The translations under genes and the position numbers were made by a program. DNA of 64,000 nt from Gemmobacter sp. 24YEA27 (GTDB taxonomy: Bacteria > Pseudomonadota > Alphaproteobacteria > Rhodobacterales > Rhodobacteraceae). Shown here piece by piece: positions 8,955 through 17,298 of the stretch (its first letter is position 1; every line of letters starts with the position of its first letter). Under the pieces are notes generated by a model. That model was given only the letters and a program-made list of their open reading frames with translations, made no database searches and was not told where the DNA came from. Location of the stretch: positions 1,112,501-1,176,500 of the forward strand of contig NZ_JASJPW010000001.1 in assembly GCF_030052995.1 (NCBI RefSeq). The letters run 5' to 3'.

Positions 8955-8984
8955 TGTGATCACAGCCTCTGATATCGTGATCAC
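8955..8984. promoter_or_regulatory. Paired palindromic operator candidate upstream of sdhC
   Basis: TGTGATCACA (8955-8964) and GTGATCAC (8977-8984) are two copies of one palindrome with centres 21 bp apart, about two helical turns. They lie about 190 bases before the sdhC start and just before AT-rich DNA, so they could control the sdh operon. They lack the six-base centre of a CRP/FNR site, so the regulator is unknown. Confidence 0.5.
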
Positions 8985-9063
8985 AAAATTTGCAAAAACT
9001 TTGGTGGTTAGCGGGAACAGTTTGCGTTTGCGGCATTGCCCCTCGTGACTCGGGTGATAAAAG

Positions 9064-9085
9064 CGATATGACGATTGGCATATCG
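9064..9085. promoter_or_regulatory. Inverted repeat in the sdhC leader
   Basis: CGATATG (9064-9070) and CATATCG (9079-9085), separated by eight bases, form a seven-bp inverted repeat about 85 bases before sdhC. It may be an operator or an RNA hairpin. Confidence 0.35.
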
Positions 9086-9169
9086 AAGCGCGCTCCATCG
9101 CATATCCACCCAGCCGACCCTTTCGGGGCGTGTGCGGGCAGGAGCAAGCCAGCGACGAAGGGACAAGCC

Positions 9170-9559
9170 ATGTCTGCACAAAAGCGGGTCGAGCGACCCC
9201 TCTCCCCGTTTATGATCGGCCCCTATTACCGGCCGCAGATGACCTCGATCTCGTCGATCATGGTGCGGATCACCGGCATCGCGACTCTGGGCACGATTTT
9301 CCTGATCGTGGCCTGGCTGGTGGCGGCGGTGACCTCACCTGCGGCTTTTGACTGTGTCAACTGGCTGCTGACCTCGGTGATCGGCGATATCATCATGACG
9401 CTGGCGGCCTGGGCGATCTGGTATCACGCGCTTGGCCGCCTGCGCCATGTGATCTGGGATCTGGGCTATTTCATTGAAGTGAAGGCCAATGAGATCATGG
9501 GATGGGGCATGTTCCTCGGTGCCACGATCCTGACCGTCATCACCGTTCTTGTGGTCTGA
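9170..9559 (+). CDS. sdhC: Succinate dehydrogenase cytochrome b556 subunit
   Basis: Membrane anchor of respiratory complex II, 129 residues. It begins with the family phrase RPLSPFMIGPYYRPQMTSIS, then SIMVRITGI, and has three membrane helices. LGRLRHVIWDLGYF contains the histidine expected to ligate heme b. The start at 9170 is preferred because upstream in-frame sequence does not resemble the family and a GAAGGGACAAGCC ribosome site precedes it. It is the first gene of sdhC-sdhD-sdhA-(four lipoproteins)-sdhB. Control may act through the palindromes at 8955-8984. Confidence 0.94.
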   Translation: MSAQKRVERPLSPFMIGPYYRPQMTSISSIMVRITGIATLGTIFLIVAWLVAAVTSPAAFDCVNWLLTSVIGDIIMTLAAWAIWYHALGRLRHVIWDLGYFIEVKANEIMGWGMFLGATILTVITVLVV

Positions 9560-9572
9560 GGGAGAGCAAGAG

Positions 9573-9944
9573 ATGCGTTTCATCACCGACCGCAAAGCCG
9601 CAGATGGCCTTGGATCTGCCCGCGCCGGCACCCATCACCACTGGCATATGTTGATCAGCTCTGTGCTGCTGGTCGTGCTGGTGCCGCTGTTTGTGTTCAC
9701 TTTCGGCTATGGTCTTGGCAGGACGCATGAAGGCGTTCTGGCCTGGTTCTCGCGGCCCTGGCCTGCGATCATCACCGGGCTGACGCTGATCGTCGTGACG
9801 CTGCATTGCAAGGCCGAGGCCGAAGAGGCGATCATTGACTATGTGCATGGCGCGAAGGCGAAACTGGCGCTGGTCGCAGTGACCGGCCTCGCCTGGGCGC
9901 TGATCGTGGTGGGGCTTTTCGCTCTGGTTAAACTGGCGCTGTAA
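9573..9944 (+). CDS. sdhD: Succinate dehydrogenase hydrophobic membrane anchor
   Basis: Second membrane anchor of complex II, 123 residues, three helices. It starts MRFITDRKAADGLGSARAGT, followed by HHHWHMLISSV, which is typical of alphaproteobacterial SdhD. The heme-ligand region is LHCKAEAEEAIIDYVHGAKA, where the second-helix histidine and the DYVHG phrase are conserved. The ATG at 9573 has GGGAGAGCAAGAG before it and lies 13 bases after the sdhC stop. With SdhC it binds heme b and the ubiquinone site. Confidence 0.93.
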   Translation: MRFITDRKAADGLGSARAGTHHHWHMLISSVLLVVLVPLFVFTFGYGLGRTHEGVLAWFSRPWPAIITGLTLIVVTLHCKAEAEEAIIDYVHGAKAKLALVAVTGLAWALIVVGLFALVKLAL

Positions 9945-9997
9945 GCGGCTGCCCGGACCGGGCGGCCCTGCAAGAGATGCGGTAAGGAAAGACGGAA

Positions 9998-11803
9998 ATG
10001 ACGGCTGCATACCAATACGAGACGCATGAATATGACGTCGTGGTTGTCGGTGCCGGTGGCGCGGGCCTGCGCGCAACGCTTGGCATGGCCGAGCAGGGGC
10101 TGCACACCGCCTGCGTGACCAAGGTTTTCCCGACGCGGTCTCACACCGTCGCGGCCCAGGGCGGGATCGCGGCGTCTTTGGCCAATATGGGCCCCGATAA
10201 CTGGCAGTGGCATATGTATGACACCGTCAAGGGCTCTGACTGGCTGGGCGATACCGATGCGATGGAATATCTCGCGCGCGAAGCCCCCAAGGCGGTTTAT
10301 GAGCTGGAACACTACGGCGTGCCGTTTTCGCGTACCGAAGAGGGCAAGATCTATCAGCGTCCCTTCGGTGGTCACACGACCGAATTCGGCGAAGGGCCGC
10401 CCGTGCAGCGCACCTGTGCCGCCGCTGACCGCACCGGCCACGCGATCCTGCACACGCTTTATGGCCGGTCACTGAAGGAACAGGCCGAGTTCTACATCGA
10501 ATATTTCGCGCTGGATCTGATCATCACCGACGGTCGCTGCACGGGTGTTCTGTGCTGGAAGCTTGATGACGGCACGATGCATGTCTTCAACGCCAAGATG
10601 GTTGTGCTGGCCACGGGTGGTTACGGCCGCGCTTACTTTTCGGCCACTTCGGCCCATACCTGCACCGGCGATGGCGGTGGCATGGTGGCCCGCGCCGGCC
10701 TCGCCCTTCAGGATATGGAATTCGTACAATTCCACCCGACCGGGATCTATGGCTCGGGCTGTCTGATCACCGAAGGCGCGCGCGGCGAAGGCGGTTACCT
10801 GACCAATTCCAACGGCGAGCGGTTCATGGAGCGTTACGCGCCCCATTACAAAGACCTCGCGCCGCGCGACTATGTCTCGCGCTGTATGACGATGGAGATC
10901 CGCGAGGGCCGGGGTGTCGGCGCCGACAAGGATCACATCTTCCTCCACCTGAACCATCTGCCACCCGCGACTTTGCATGAGCGTCTGCCGGGGATTTCCG
11001 AATCCGCCAAGATCTTCGCCGGCGTCGATCTGAACAAAGAGCCGATCCCGGTTCTGCCGACCGTTCACTACAATATGGGTGGCATCCCGACGAATTACTG
11101 GGGCGAGGTGCTGAACCCGACCCCGGAAAACCCCGATGCGATCTTCCCCGGCCTGATGGCCGTGGGCGAGGCGGGCTGTGCAAGCGTTCATGGCGCGAAC
11201 CGACTTGGCTCGAACTCGCTGATTGACCTTGTGGTCTTCGGGCGTGCCGCCGCGATCCGCGCCGGTCAGGTGGTCGACCCGAAATCGCCGGTGCCGCCCA
11301 CGAACAAGGCCAGCGTCGACCAGGCGCTGGCGCGGTTCGACGGGCTGCGTCATGCGAATGGCCAGACCCCGACCGCCGATCTGCGTCTCGAGATGCAGAA
11401 AACCATGCAGCGTGACGCCGCCGTCTTCCGCACGGAAAAGACGCTGGCCGAGGGCGAGGTCGCGATGACCGAAATCGCCGGCAAGATGGCCGATATCAAG
11501 GTCACCGACCGTTCGATGATCTGGAACAGCGATCTGATGGAGACGCTGGAACTGACCAACCTGATGCCGAACGCGCTGGCGACGATCTATGGCGCGCATG
11601 CCCGGACCGAGAGCCGCGGCGCCCATGCGCATGAGGACCACCCGACCCGCGACGACGTGAACTGGCGCAAGCACAGCCTCGCCCATGTTGACGGCAACAA
11701 AGTTACGCTCTCCTATCGTCCCGTCCACCTGGACCCGCTGACCGCAGAGGCGGAGGGCGGAATCAGTCTCAAGAAGATTGCCCCGGCAGAACGGAAATTC
11801 TGA
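9998..11803 (+). CDS. sdhA: Succinate dehydrogenase flavoprotein subunit
   Basis: Catalytic flavoprotein of complex II that oxidises succinate to fumarate on the cytoplasmic face, 601 residues as expected. Visible parts are the FAD-binding [11 protein letters not shown] near residue 15, [15 protein letters not shown] with the histidine that carries covalent [12 protein letters not shown] and [10 protein letters not shown] at the dicarboxylate site, [14 protein letters not shown], and [20 protein letters not shown]. The C-terminus has the family phrase [21 protein letters not shown]: [20 protein letters not shown]. Its stop overlaps the ATG of the first lipoprotein (TGATG), so expression continues into the lipoprotein genes. 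Confidence 0.97.
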   Translation: MTAAYQYETHEYDVVVVGAGGAGLRATLGMAEQGLHTACVTKVFPTRSHTVAAQGGIAASLANMGPDNWQWHMYDTVKGSDWLGDTDAMEYLAREAPKAVYELEHYGVPFSRTEEGKIYQRPFGGHTTEFGEGPPVQRTCAAADRTGHAILHTLYGRSLKEQAEFYIEYFALDLIITDGRCTGVLCWKLDDGTMHVFNAKMVVLATGGYGRAYFSATSAHTCTGDGGGMVARAGLALQDMEFVQFHPTGIYGSGCLITEGARGEGGYLTNSNGERFMERYAPHYKDLAPRDYVSRCMTMEIREGRGVGADKDHIFLHLNHLPPATLHERLPGISESAKIFAGVDLNKEPIPVLPTVHYNMGGIPTNYWGEVLNPTPENPDAIFPGLMAVGEAGCASVHGANRLGSNSLIDLVVFGRAAAIRAGQVVDPKSPVPPTNKASVDQALARFDGLRHANGQTPTADLRLEMQKTMQRDAAVFRTEKTLAEGEVAMTEIAGKMADIKVTDRSMIWNSDLMETLELTNLMPNALATIYGAHARTESRGAHAHEDHPTRDDVNWRKHSLAHVDGNKVTLSYRPVHLDPLTAEAEGGISLKKIAPAERKF

Positions 11804-12297
11804 TGCACGTCACCAGTGCTTTTTTTGTGTCTTCCGGCCTGTTTTTAGGTCTGGCTGCCTGCGCGCAGCGCGATACCTCTTCGCGCTACGAGGAGGCATG
11901 TTTCGCCGAGACAAATGTGCTGGAGCGGGAAAAGCGCGGCGATGCCCTGGCTGTGGGCCGCGATCTGGTTTCTTGTCTCAACCGAAACTATGAAGAAGAG
12001 GCCGCAAGGACCGGTCAGCCCGTGCGACAGGTCGTCACATTTAACGGCCAGCCACCGGCAGGGAGCACCCGTGCCCCGGCGGCGCCCGCTTCGAAGACGA
12101 AACAGGTCGCTTCGGGGGGAGCCATTCCGACGATTAACACACGCCCGGGAGCTCCGGTGCCTGCCCGCGCTGCTGTTCCGGCGGCTGCGGCACCGGCCCG
12201 GGTCGGCGCACACCCGGCCACACCTCTGGTCGGGCCGGATCAGACATGCCGGAAAACCATGACGGGAGGGACTGGCTATGCCTGTATCGCTGACTAA
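11803..12297 (+). CDS. Lipoprotein embedded in the sdh operon (1 of 4), 164 aa
   Basis: Unrecognised lipoprotein. The N-terminal signal ends in a lipobox, LGLAAC, with the acylated cysteine at residue 20. The mature part has an acidic stretch (SSRYEEACFAETNVLEREKR), a second cysteine in LVSCLNRNYEEEA, a proline/alanine-rich linker at about 75-145, and a C-terminal motif TCRKTMTGGTGYACIAD with two more cysteines. Four mature cysteines besides the anchor could form disulfides in the periplasm. The ATG overlaps the sdhA stop. The linker length suggests it spans some distance from the membrane. A role in complex II assembly or an unrelated envelope function are both open. Confidence 0.75.
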   Translation: MHVTSAFFVSSGLFLGLAACAQRDTSSRYEEACFAETNVLEREKRGDALAVGRDLVSCLNRNYEEEAARTGQPVRQVVTFNGQPPAGSTRAPAAPASKTKQVASGGAIPTINTRPGAPVPARAAVPAAAAPARVGAHPATPLVGPDQTCRKTMTGGTGYACIAD

Positions 12298-12637
12298 ATC
12301 TCTGCTCGTTCTTACCTCGCTCGCGCTGACAGGCTGCGTTGCGGGTGAGACGGTGATGCAGGAGACCACCCGTTCGCTGGCGCGTACAGCTGTGAACGGG
12401 GCGGCAAACCACTATCTGCCGGGTGTCAATGTTTCGCCCTACACGGATTGCGTGATCAACAACGCGCAGACGGGGGAACTCATGCAGCTGGCGCAATATG
12501 CCTCGGCTGGTGCCAATGGCGCGACCCAGGCCTGGCCGGTGGTGCGCAGCATCGCGAGCCGGCCCGAGGCGACACAATGTCTGATGCAGTCGCTGACCGC
12601 GACGGATCTGCTAAAAGTCGGGGGGGCTTCGCTGTGA
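12278..12637 (+). CDS. Lipoprotein embedded in the sdh operon (2 of 4), 119 aa
   Basis: Unrecognised lipoprotein with lipobox LALTGC (cysteine 20). It overlaps the 3' end of the preceding lipoprotein gene by 20 bases in another frame and shares GTGA with the next gene. The mature part contains ETTRSLARTAVNGAANHYLP, then TDCVINNAQTGELMQLAQYA and VVRSIASRPEATQCLMQS. The order TTR-helix, then CxxN, then VR.IA.RP....C is shared with the next protein, so the two are tandem paralogs, each with two mature cysteines likely to pair. Function unknown. Confidence 0.8.
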   Translation: MPVSLTKSLLVLTSLALTGCVAGETVMQETTRSLARTAVNGAANHYLPGVNVSPYTDCVINNAQTGELMQLAQYASAGANGATQAWPVVRSIASRPEATQCLMQSLTATDLLKVGGASL

Positions 12638-12951
12638 TCTTCCGTTTCGCGCTGATCCCGGCCGCGATGCTGGTTGCGGCCTGCGACCCGCAGGCGCTGG
12701 CTGACAAGACCACCCGCAATATCGCGCATGGCGTGGTGATGCCGGTGGTGTCGCGGGATCTGCCGGCAGCCCCGGCGGGTCAGGCAACGGAGTGCATTCT
12801 CAATGCGGCCTCGATGCCTGAGATCCGGGCACTGGCACGCGATACCGGCGTCGAGGCCGGCTCGCTGACCCGCGAGAATGTCCGCAACATCGCGCTGCGC
12901 CCCGCTGCGCAAAGCTGTTTTGCCGCCCATAACATCCCGCAGGTGCGCTGA
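12634..12951 (+). CDS. Lipoprotein embedded in the sdh operon (3 of 4), 105 aa
   Basis: Starts at GTG (12634), whose GTGA overlaps the stop of the preceding gene; a G-rich stretch before it serves as ribosome site. Lipobox LVAAC puts the acylated cysteine at residue 17. The mature part reads DKTTRNIAHGVVMPVVSRDL, then TECILNAASMPEIRALARDT and NVRNIALRPAAQSCFAAHNI, matching the preceding protein in motif order and cysteine spacing. No enzyme motif is seen. The paralogous pair inside an sdh operon argues for a shared, possibly heterodimeric, periplasmic role. Confidence 0.8.
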   Translation: MIFRFALIPAAMLVAACDPQALADKTTRNIAHGVVMPVVSRDLPAAPAGQATECILNAASMPEIRALARDTGVEAGSLTRENVRNIALRPAAQSCFAAHNIPQVR

Positions 12952-13247
12952 TGCGGCACCTTGCCCCGCTTGTTCTGGTCTTCCTTGCCGCCTGTGGCCC
13001 GGTTTCTGTGCACCGTGCCGAAGAAATGTGCCTCAAATCTGCCCGCGAGGCGAAGGGGCCGACCGGGACGGCAGGGATCGGCATCGTCTCCGGCCCTTCG
13101 GGCACCAGACCGCGCGGCGATCTCGAACTCAATATCTCGTCAGACTGGCTGATGCGCCGGGATCCGGCGGTGGTCTATGAGACCTGTGTGATGTCCAAAT
13201 CGGGGCAGGCGCCGAGCCGCCCCTATAATATGCTGGTGCGGGGATAG
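12951..13247 (+). CDS. Lipoprotein embedded in the sdh operon (4 of 4), 98 aa
   Basis: Unrecognised lipoprotein with lipobox VFLAAC (cysteine 15); the ATG overlaps the previous stop by one base (TGATG). The mature part contains AEEMCLKSAREAKGPTGTAG, a glycine-rich turn, GDLELNISSDWLMRRDPAVV and ETCVMSKSGQAPSRPYNM. Two mature cysteines frame a small, probably beta-rich domain. It is unlike the two preceding paralogs except in size and cysteine number. A 143-base gap with G/C hairpins separates it from sdhB. Confidence 0.75.
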   Translation: MRHLAPLVLVFLAACGPVSVHRAEEMCLKSAREAKGPTGTAGIGIVSGPSGTRPRGDLELNISSDWLMRRDPAVVYETCVMSKSGQAPSRPYNMLVRG

Positions 13248-13390
13248 GCAGGATGCAGGCGCGTCCGGGGCCAGGCCCCGCAACCAGAAAATGCGCCGGC
13301 CTGCCCGGTACCTTCATCGCCCGGCGCCCTGTGGCGCCCTGCGGATTTCATTTTGGCGCCAAGCACAAAGCCAGAGCCTGAGGAACAGCC

Positions 13391-14170
13391 ATGGTCCAGT
13401 TTTCGCTCCCCAAGAACTCCAAGGTCCGTACCGGCAAGACCTGGCCAAAGCCCGCCGGTGCGAAGAACACCCGCGCCTTCCGCATCTATCGCTGGGACCC
13501 TGATACGGGTGAGAACCCGCGGGTCGACACCTATTACCTCGACATGGACAAATGCGGGCCCATGGTTCTGGACGCGCTGATCAAGATCAAGAACGAGATC
13601 GATCCGACGCTGACCTTCCGCCGCTCCTGCCGGGAAGGGATCTGCGGATCCTGCGCGATGAATATCGATGGTGGCAACCATCTGGCCTGTATCTATGGGC
13701 TTGATGAGATCAGGGGCGATGTAAAGATTTACCCGCTGCCGCATATGTCGGTGATCAAGGATCTCATTCCCGATCTGACGCATTTCTACGCCCAGCATGC
13801 CTCGATCATGCCCTGGCTCGAGACGCGTTCGAACACGCCGGCGAAAGAATGGCGCCAGTCGATCGAAGACCGCAAAAAGCTCGACGGGCTTTATGAATGC
13901 GTGATGTGCGCCTCCTGCTCTACCTCCTGCCCGAGCTATTGGTGGAATTCCGATAAATATCTTGGCCCGGCGGCGCTGTTGCATGCCTATCGCTGGATCG
14001 TAGATTCCCGCGACGAGATCACCGGCGAGCGGCTGGACGGGCTGGAAGATCCGTTCAAACTCTATCGCTGCCATACAATCATGAACTGCGCCAAGACCTG
14101 CCCGAAGGGGCTGAACCCGGCGAAAGCGATTGCGGAAATCAAGAACCTGATGGTCGAGCGCGCCGTCTGA
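13391..14170 (+). CDS. sdhB: Succinate dehydrogenase iron-sulfur subunit
   Basis: Iron-sulfur subunit of complex II, 259 residues, passing electrons from FAD to quinone. The three clusters are clear: [2Fe-2S] in [14 protein letters not shown] and the following HLAC; [4Fe-4S] in [17 protein letters not shown]; [3Fe-4S] in [31 protein letters not shown] is typical of the family. It is the last sdh gene, and the dispersed repeat with its long hairpin follows at once. Confidence 0.97.
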   Translation: MVQFSLPKNSKVRTGKTWPKPAGAKNTRAFRIYRWDPDTGENPRVDTYYLDMDKCGPMVLDALIKIKNEIDPTLTFRRSCREGICGSCAMNIDGGNHLACIYGLDEIRGDVKIYPLPHMSVIKDLIPDLTHFYAQHASIMPWLETRSNTPAKEWRQSIEDRKKLDGLYECVMCASCSTSCPSYWWNSDKYLGPAALLHAYRWIVDSRDEITGERLDGLEDPFKLYRCHTIMNCAKTCPKGLNPAKAIAEIKNLMVERAV

Positions 14171-14183
14171 ATCTGGCCGGGCA

Positions 14184-14289
14184 GAGGGGGCCAGCCCCCT
14201 CGCGCGCGGCGCGCTCACCCCCGGGATATTTAGAGACAGATGAAAGAGACCGTGTTTTTCATCTGTCCTTAAATATCCCCGCCGGAGGC
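14184..14289. repeat. Dispersed intergenic repeat, copies 3 and 3' facing each other
   Basis: One copy runs on + (core 14223-14245) and a second on - (core 14257-14279). The two 23-base cores are complementary except for an AG/GA swap, and an 11-base loop separates them. On RNA of either strand this would fold into a long hairpin, so it may end transcription of the sdh operon, though no U-run follows. Confidence 0.75.
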
Positions 14290-14329
14290 GCAGGCTGGCC
14301 AGTGGCGCAGGTGCCGGAGTTGTTTCGCC

Positions 14330-14542
14330 ATGATCCTGTTTCTCCCCATTGGCCTTGCTCTGCTTTTTTTCGGTCTTTGGTATTACAGGCGCGGGTCAAC
14401 TCTGACCCGCGCCTGTCGATGGCGGCTTGAACGCCATATTGGCCCCGATCATTACCGCTGCGCGGCCTGTGGGGCTGTAACCGATACCGGGCCGGGGCGA
14501 ACGCCGAATGCCTGTCTTCGGCCCGGGCGCGATCAGCAGTAG
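14330..14542 (+). CDS. Small membrane-anchored zinc-ribbon-like protein, 70 aa
   Basis: A short protein of unknown function: one N-terminal membrane helix (ILFLPIGLALLFFGLWYY), a basic linker (TLTRACRWRLERHIG), then YRCAACGAVTDTG and a further cysteine in PNACLRPG. The CxxC with a later cysteine suggests a small zinc-binding or redox end on the cytoplasmic side. I recall similar short proteins in Rhodobacterales. It follows sdhB after the repeat element and ends ten bases into the convergent aldo/keto reductase gene. Coding status is likely but not certain because of the size. Confidence 0.6.
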   Translation: MILFLPIGLALLFFGLWYYRRGSTLTRACRWRLERHIGPDHYRCAACGAVTDTGPGRTPNACLRPGRDQQ

Positions 14543-15501
14543 CGCTCGACGCCTGCCAGCTGGTGCTCGCCGTAGCGGTCGCCTTCGGCAAAGCCTGCGG
14601 GAAGCAACTGGTCTATCCGGGCCTGGTCTTCAGTCGTGAAGCTGATCTCGTCAGCTGCCAGCCAGTGCTGCAGATGCGCGGCGCTGCGGGTGCCAGGGAT
14701 GGGCAGCATATGGTCGCCTTTTTGCAAGGTCCAGGCGAGGGCGGTGGCGGAGGTGGTCCAGCCTCTCTCGCGGCAAAAGGCGCGGAAGCTTTCAATCGTT
14801 GCTGTATTGCGTGAGAACGCAGGTTCAATAAAGCGCGGATTTCGCCCGCGGAATCCGTCGGTCGGCGGCGCCAGCGCCGTTTCGCCCAGCATGCCGCGCG
14901 CCAGCGGCGAGAAGGCCACGAAGGTTGTGCCAAGTTCAGCGCAGGCCTGGATCATGCCGAGCTCTGGCTGACGGCTCCAGAGCGAATATTCGTTCTGCAC
15001 GGCCATGCAGGGATGGATCATATGGGCGCGGCGCAGGGTGGCGGGCGCGATCTCCGACAGGCCGTAGCCGCCGATCTTTCCCTCCTCAATCAGTCGCGAG
15101 AGGGTTCCGATCACCTCTTCCAGTGGGTGTTCGGCCTCGCGGCGGTGGATGTAGAAGAGCTCGACATGATCGCGGCGCAGCCGCTTCAGCGAGGCCTCCA
15201 GCTCGCTTCGCAGATAGGGTTCGGAATTATCGATCCGGCGCGGGGTGCCGTCGACGATCGCGGCTTTGGTGGCGATCACCGGGGAATGTCCGCGCGCCTG
15301 AAGCCATGTGCCGATCACGGATTCCGAGACGCCCATGCCATAGATATTGGCGGTGTCGAAATGGGTAATGCCGGCATCCCAGGCAGCATCCAGCGCCCTG
15401 AGGCTGGTCGCCTCATCGGTCGCGCCGAATATACCGCCCAGAGACATTGCACCAAAGCCAATGGTGCCGACATCGTGGCGGCCGAGTTTACGGGTCTTCA
15501 T
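14533..15501 (-). CDS. Aldo/keto reductase
   Basis: NAD(P)H-dependent oxidoreductase with a TIM-barrel fold, 322 residues. The catalytic set is visible: FDTANIYGMG (Asp and Tyr), VIATKAA (Lys) and ELFYIHRR (His). Cofactor-binding parts are FSPLARGML and the C-terminal PIPGTRSAAHLQ. FGAMSLGGIFG at the N-terminus groups it with the large YajO/GPR-like family of broad substrates. The ATG at 15501 is chosen because AGGAGCCTCCTC precedes it; longer in-frame sequence upstream is unlike the family. The substrate is unknown. It is transcribed away from gdhA's 3' end and converges on the 70-aa gene. Confidence 0.9.
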   Translation of the reverse strand: MKTRKLGRHDVGTIGFGAMSLGGIFGATDEATSLRALDAAWDAGITHFDTANIYGMGVSESVIGTWLQARGHSPVIATKAAIVDGTPRRIDNSEPYLRSELEASLKRLRRDHVELFYIHRREAEHPLEEVIGTLSRLIEEGKIGGYGLSEIAPATLRRAHMIHPCMAVQNEYSLWSRQPELGMIQACAELGTTFVAFSPLARGMLGETALAPPTDGFRGRNPRFIEPAFSRNTATIESFRAFCRERGWTTSATALAWTLQKGDHMLPIPGTRSAAHLQHWLAADEISFTTEDQARIDQLLPAGFAEGDRYGEHQLAGVERYC

Positions 15502-15582
15502 GAGGAGGCTCCTGTCACGAGAGGGTGGCCATACAACAGGAGCGAATCGCTTCATGCAAGAGCGGAACCGCGGCGAGCCACG

Positions 15583-15614
15583 TAAAAGGGGCGCAGCCTT
15601 GCAGCCACGCCCCT
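15583..15614 (-). terminator. Terminator after gdhA
   Basis: On the minus strand, AGGGGCG and CGCCCCT form a seven-bp stem around a 14-base loop, followed by TTTAC. It lies 24 bases past the gdhA stop. Confidence 0.55.
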
Positions 15615-15637
15615 CGCTTTAAAACATCCGGTCAGGA

Positions 15638-17029
<1,392 letters not shown>

Positions 17030-17082
17030 TCACATTGGCGCGAAATAAAGCAGTTTGAGGACAGGTATAAGGGCAATACGGC

Positions 17083-17107
17083 ATTTTGCCTGAAAATTTG
17101 GCAAAAT
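17083..17107. promoter_or_regulatory. Palindrome upstream of gdhA
   Basis: ATTTTGCC (17083-17090) and GGCAAAAT (17100-17107) flank nine AT-rich bases, 84-108 bases before the gdhA ATG. A second, weaker repeat, GGTCA...TGACC, follows at about 17163-17179. This fits a dimeric regulator site. The rest of the 17000-17298 gap shows no gene. Confidence 0.45.
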
Positions 17108-17298
17108 ATCGTCACTCTGACTGACGATTGGTGCATATACCATAAAATATGCCGGATGGGTCGGTCATATTGACTGACCTGCCGGAGTAACCATCAAACC
17201 GCAAGGCGGCGCGACTGGGGTGGAAAATCGCTATGCCGCCCATGCAGACCGGGAAAACAGGTCGCGGCCCGGGGTGGCGCCTGCGGAAAACCTGACGC

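Noticed and set aside
8955..8984. CRP/FNR site reading of the twin palindromes
   Set aside because: CRP/FNR boxes have a six-base centre between TGTGA and TCACA (or TTGAT and ATCAA); here the half sites abut.
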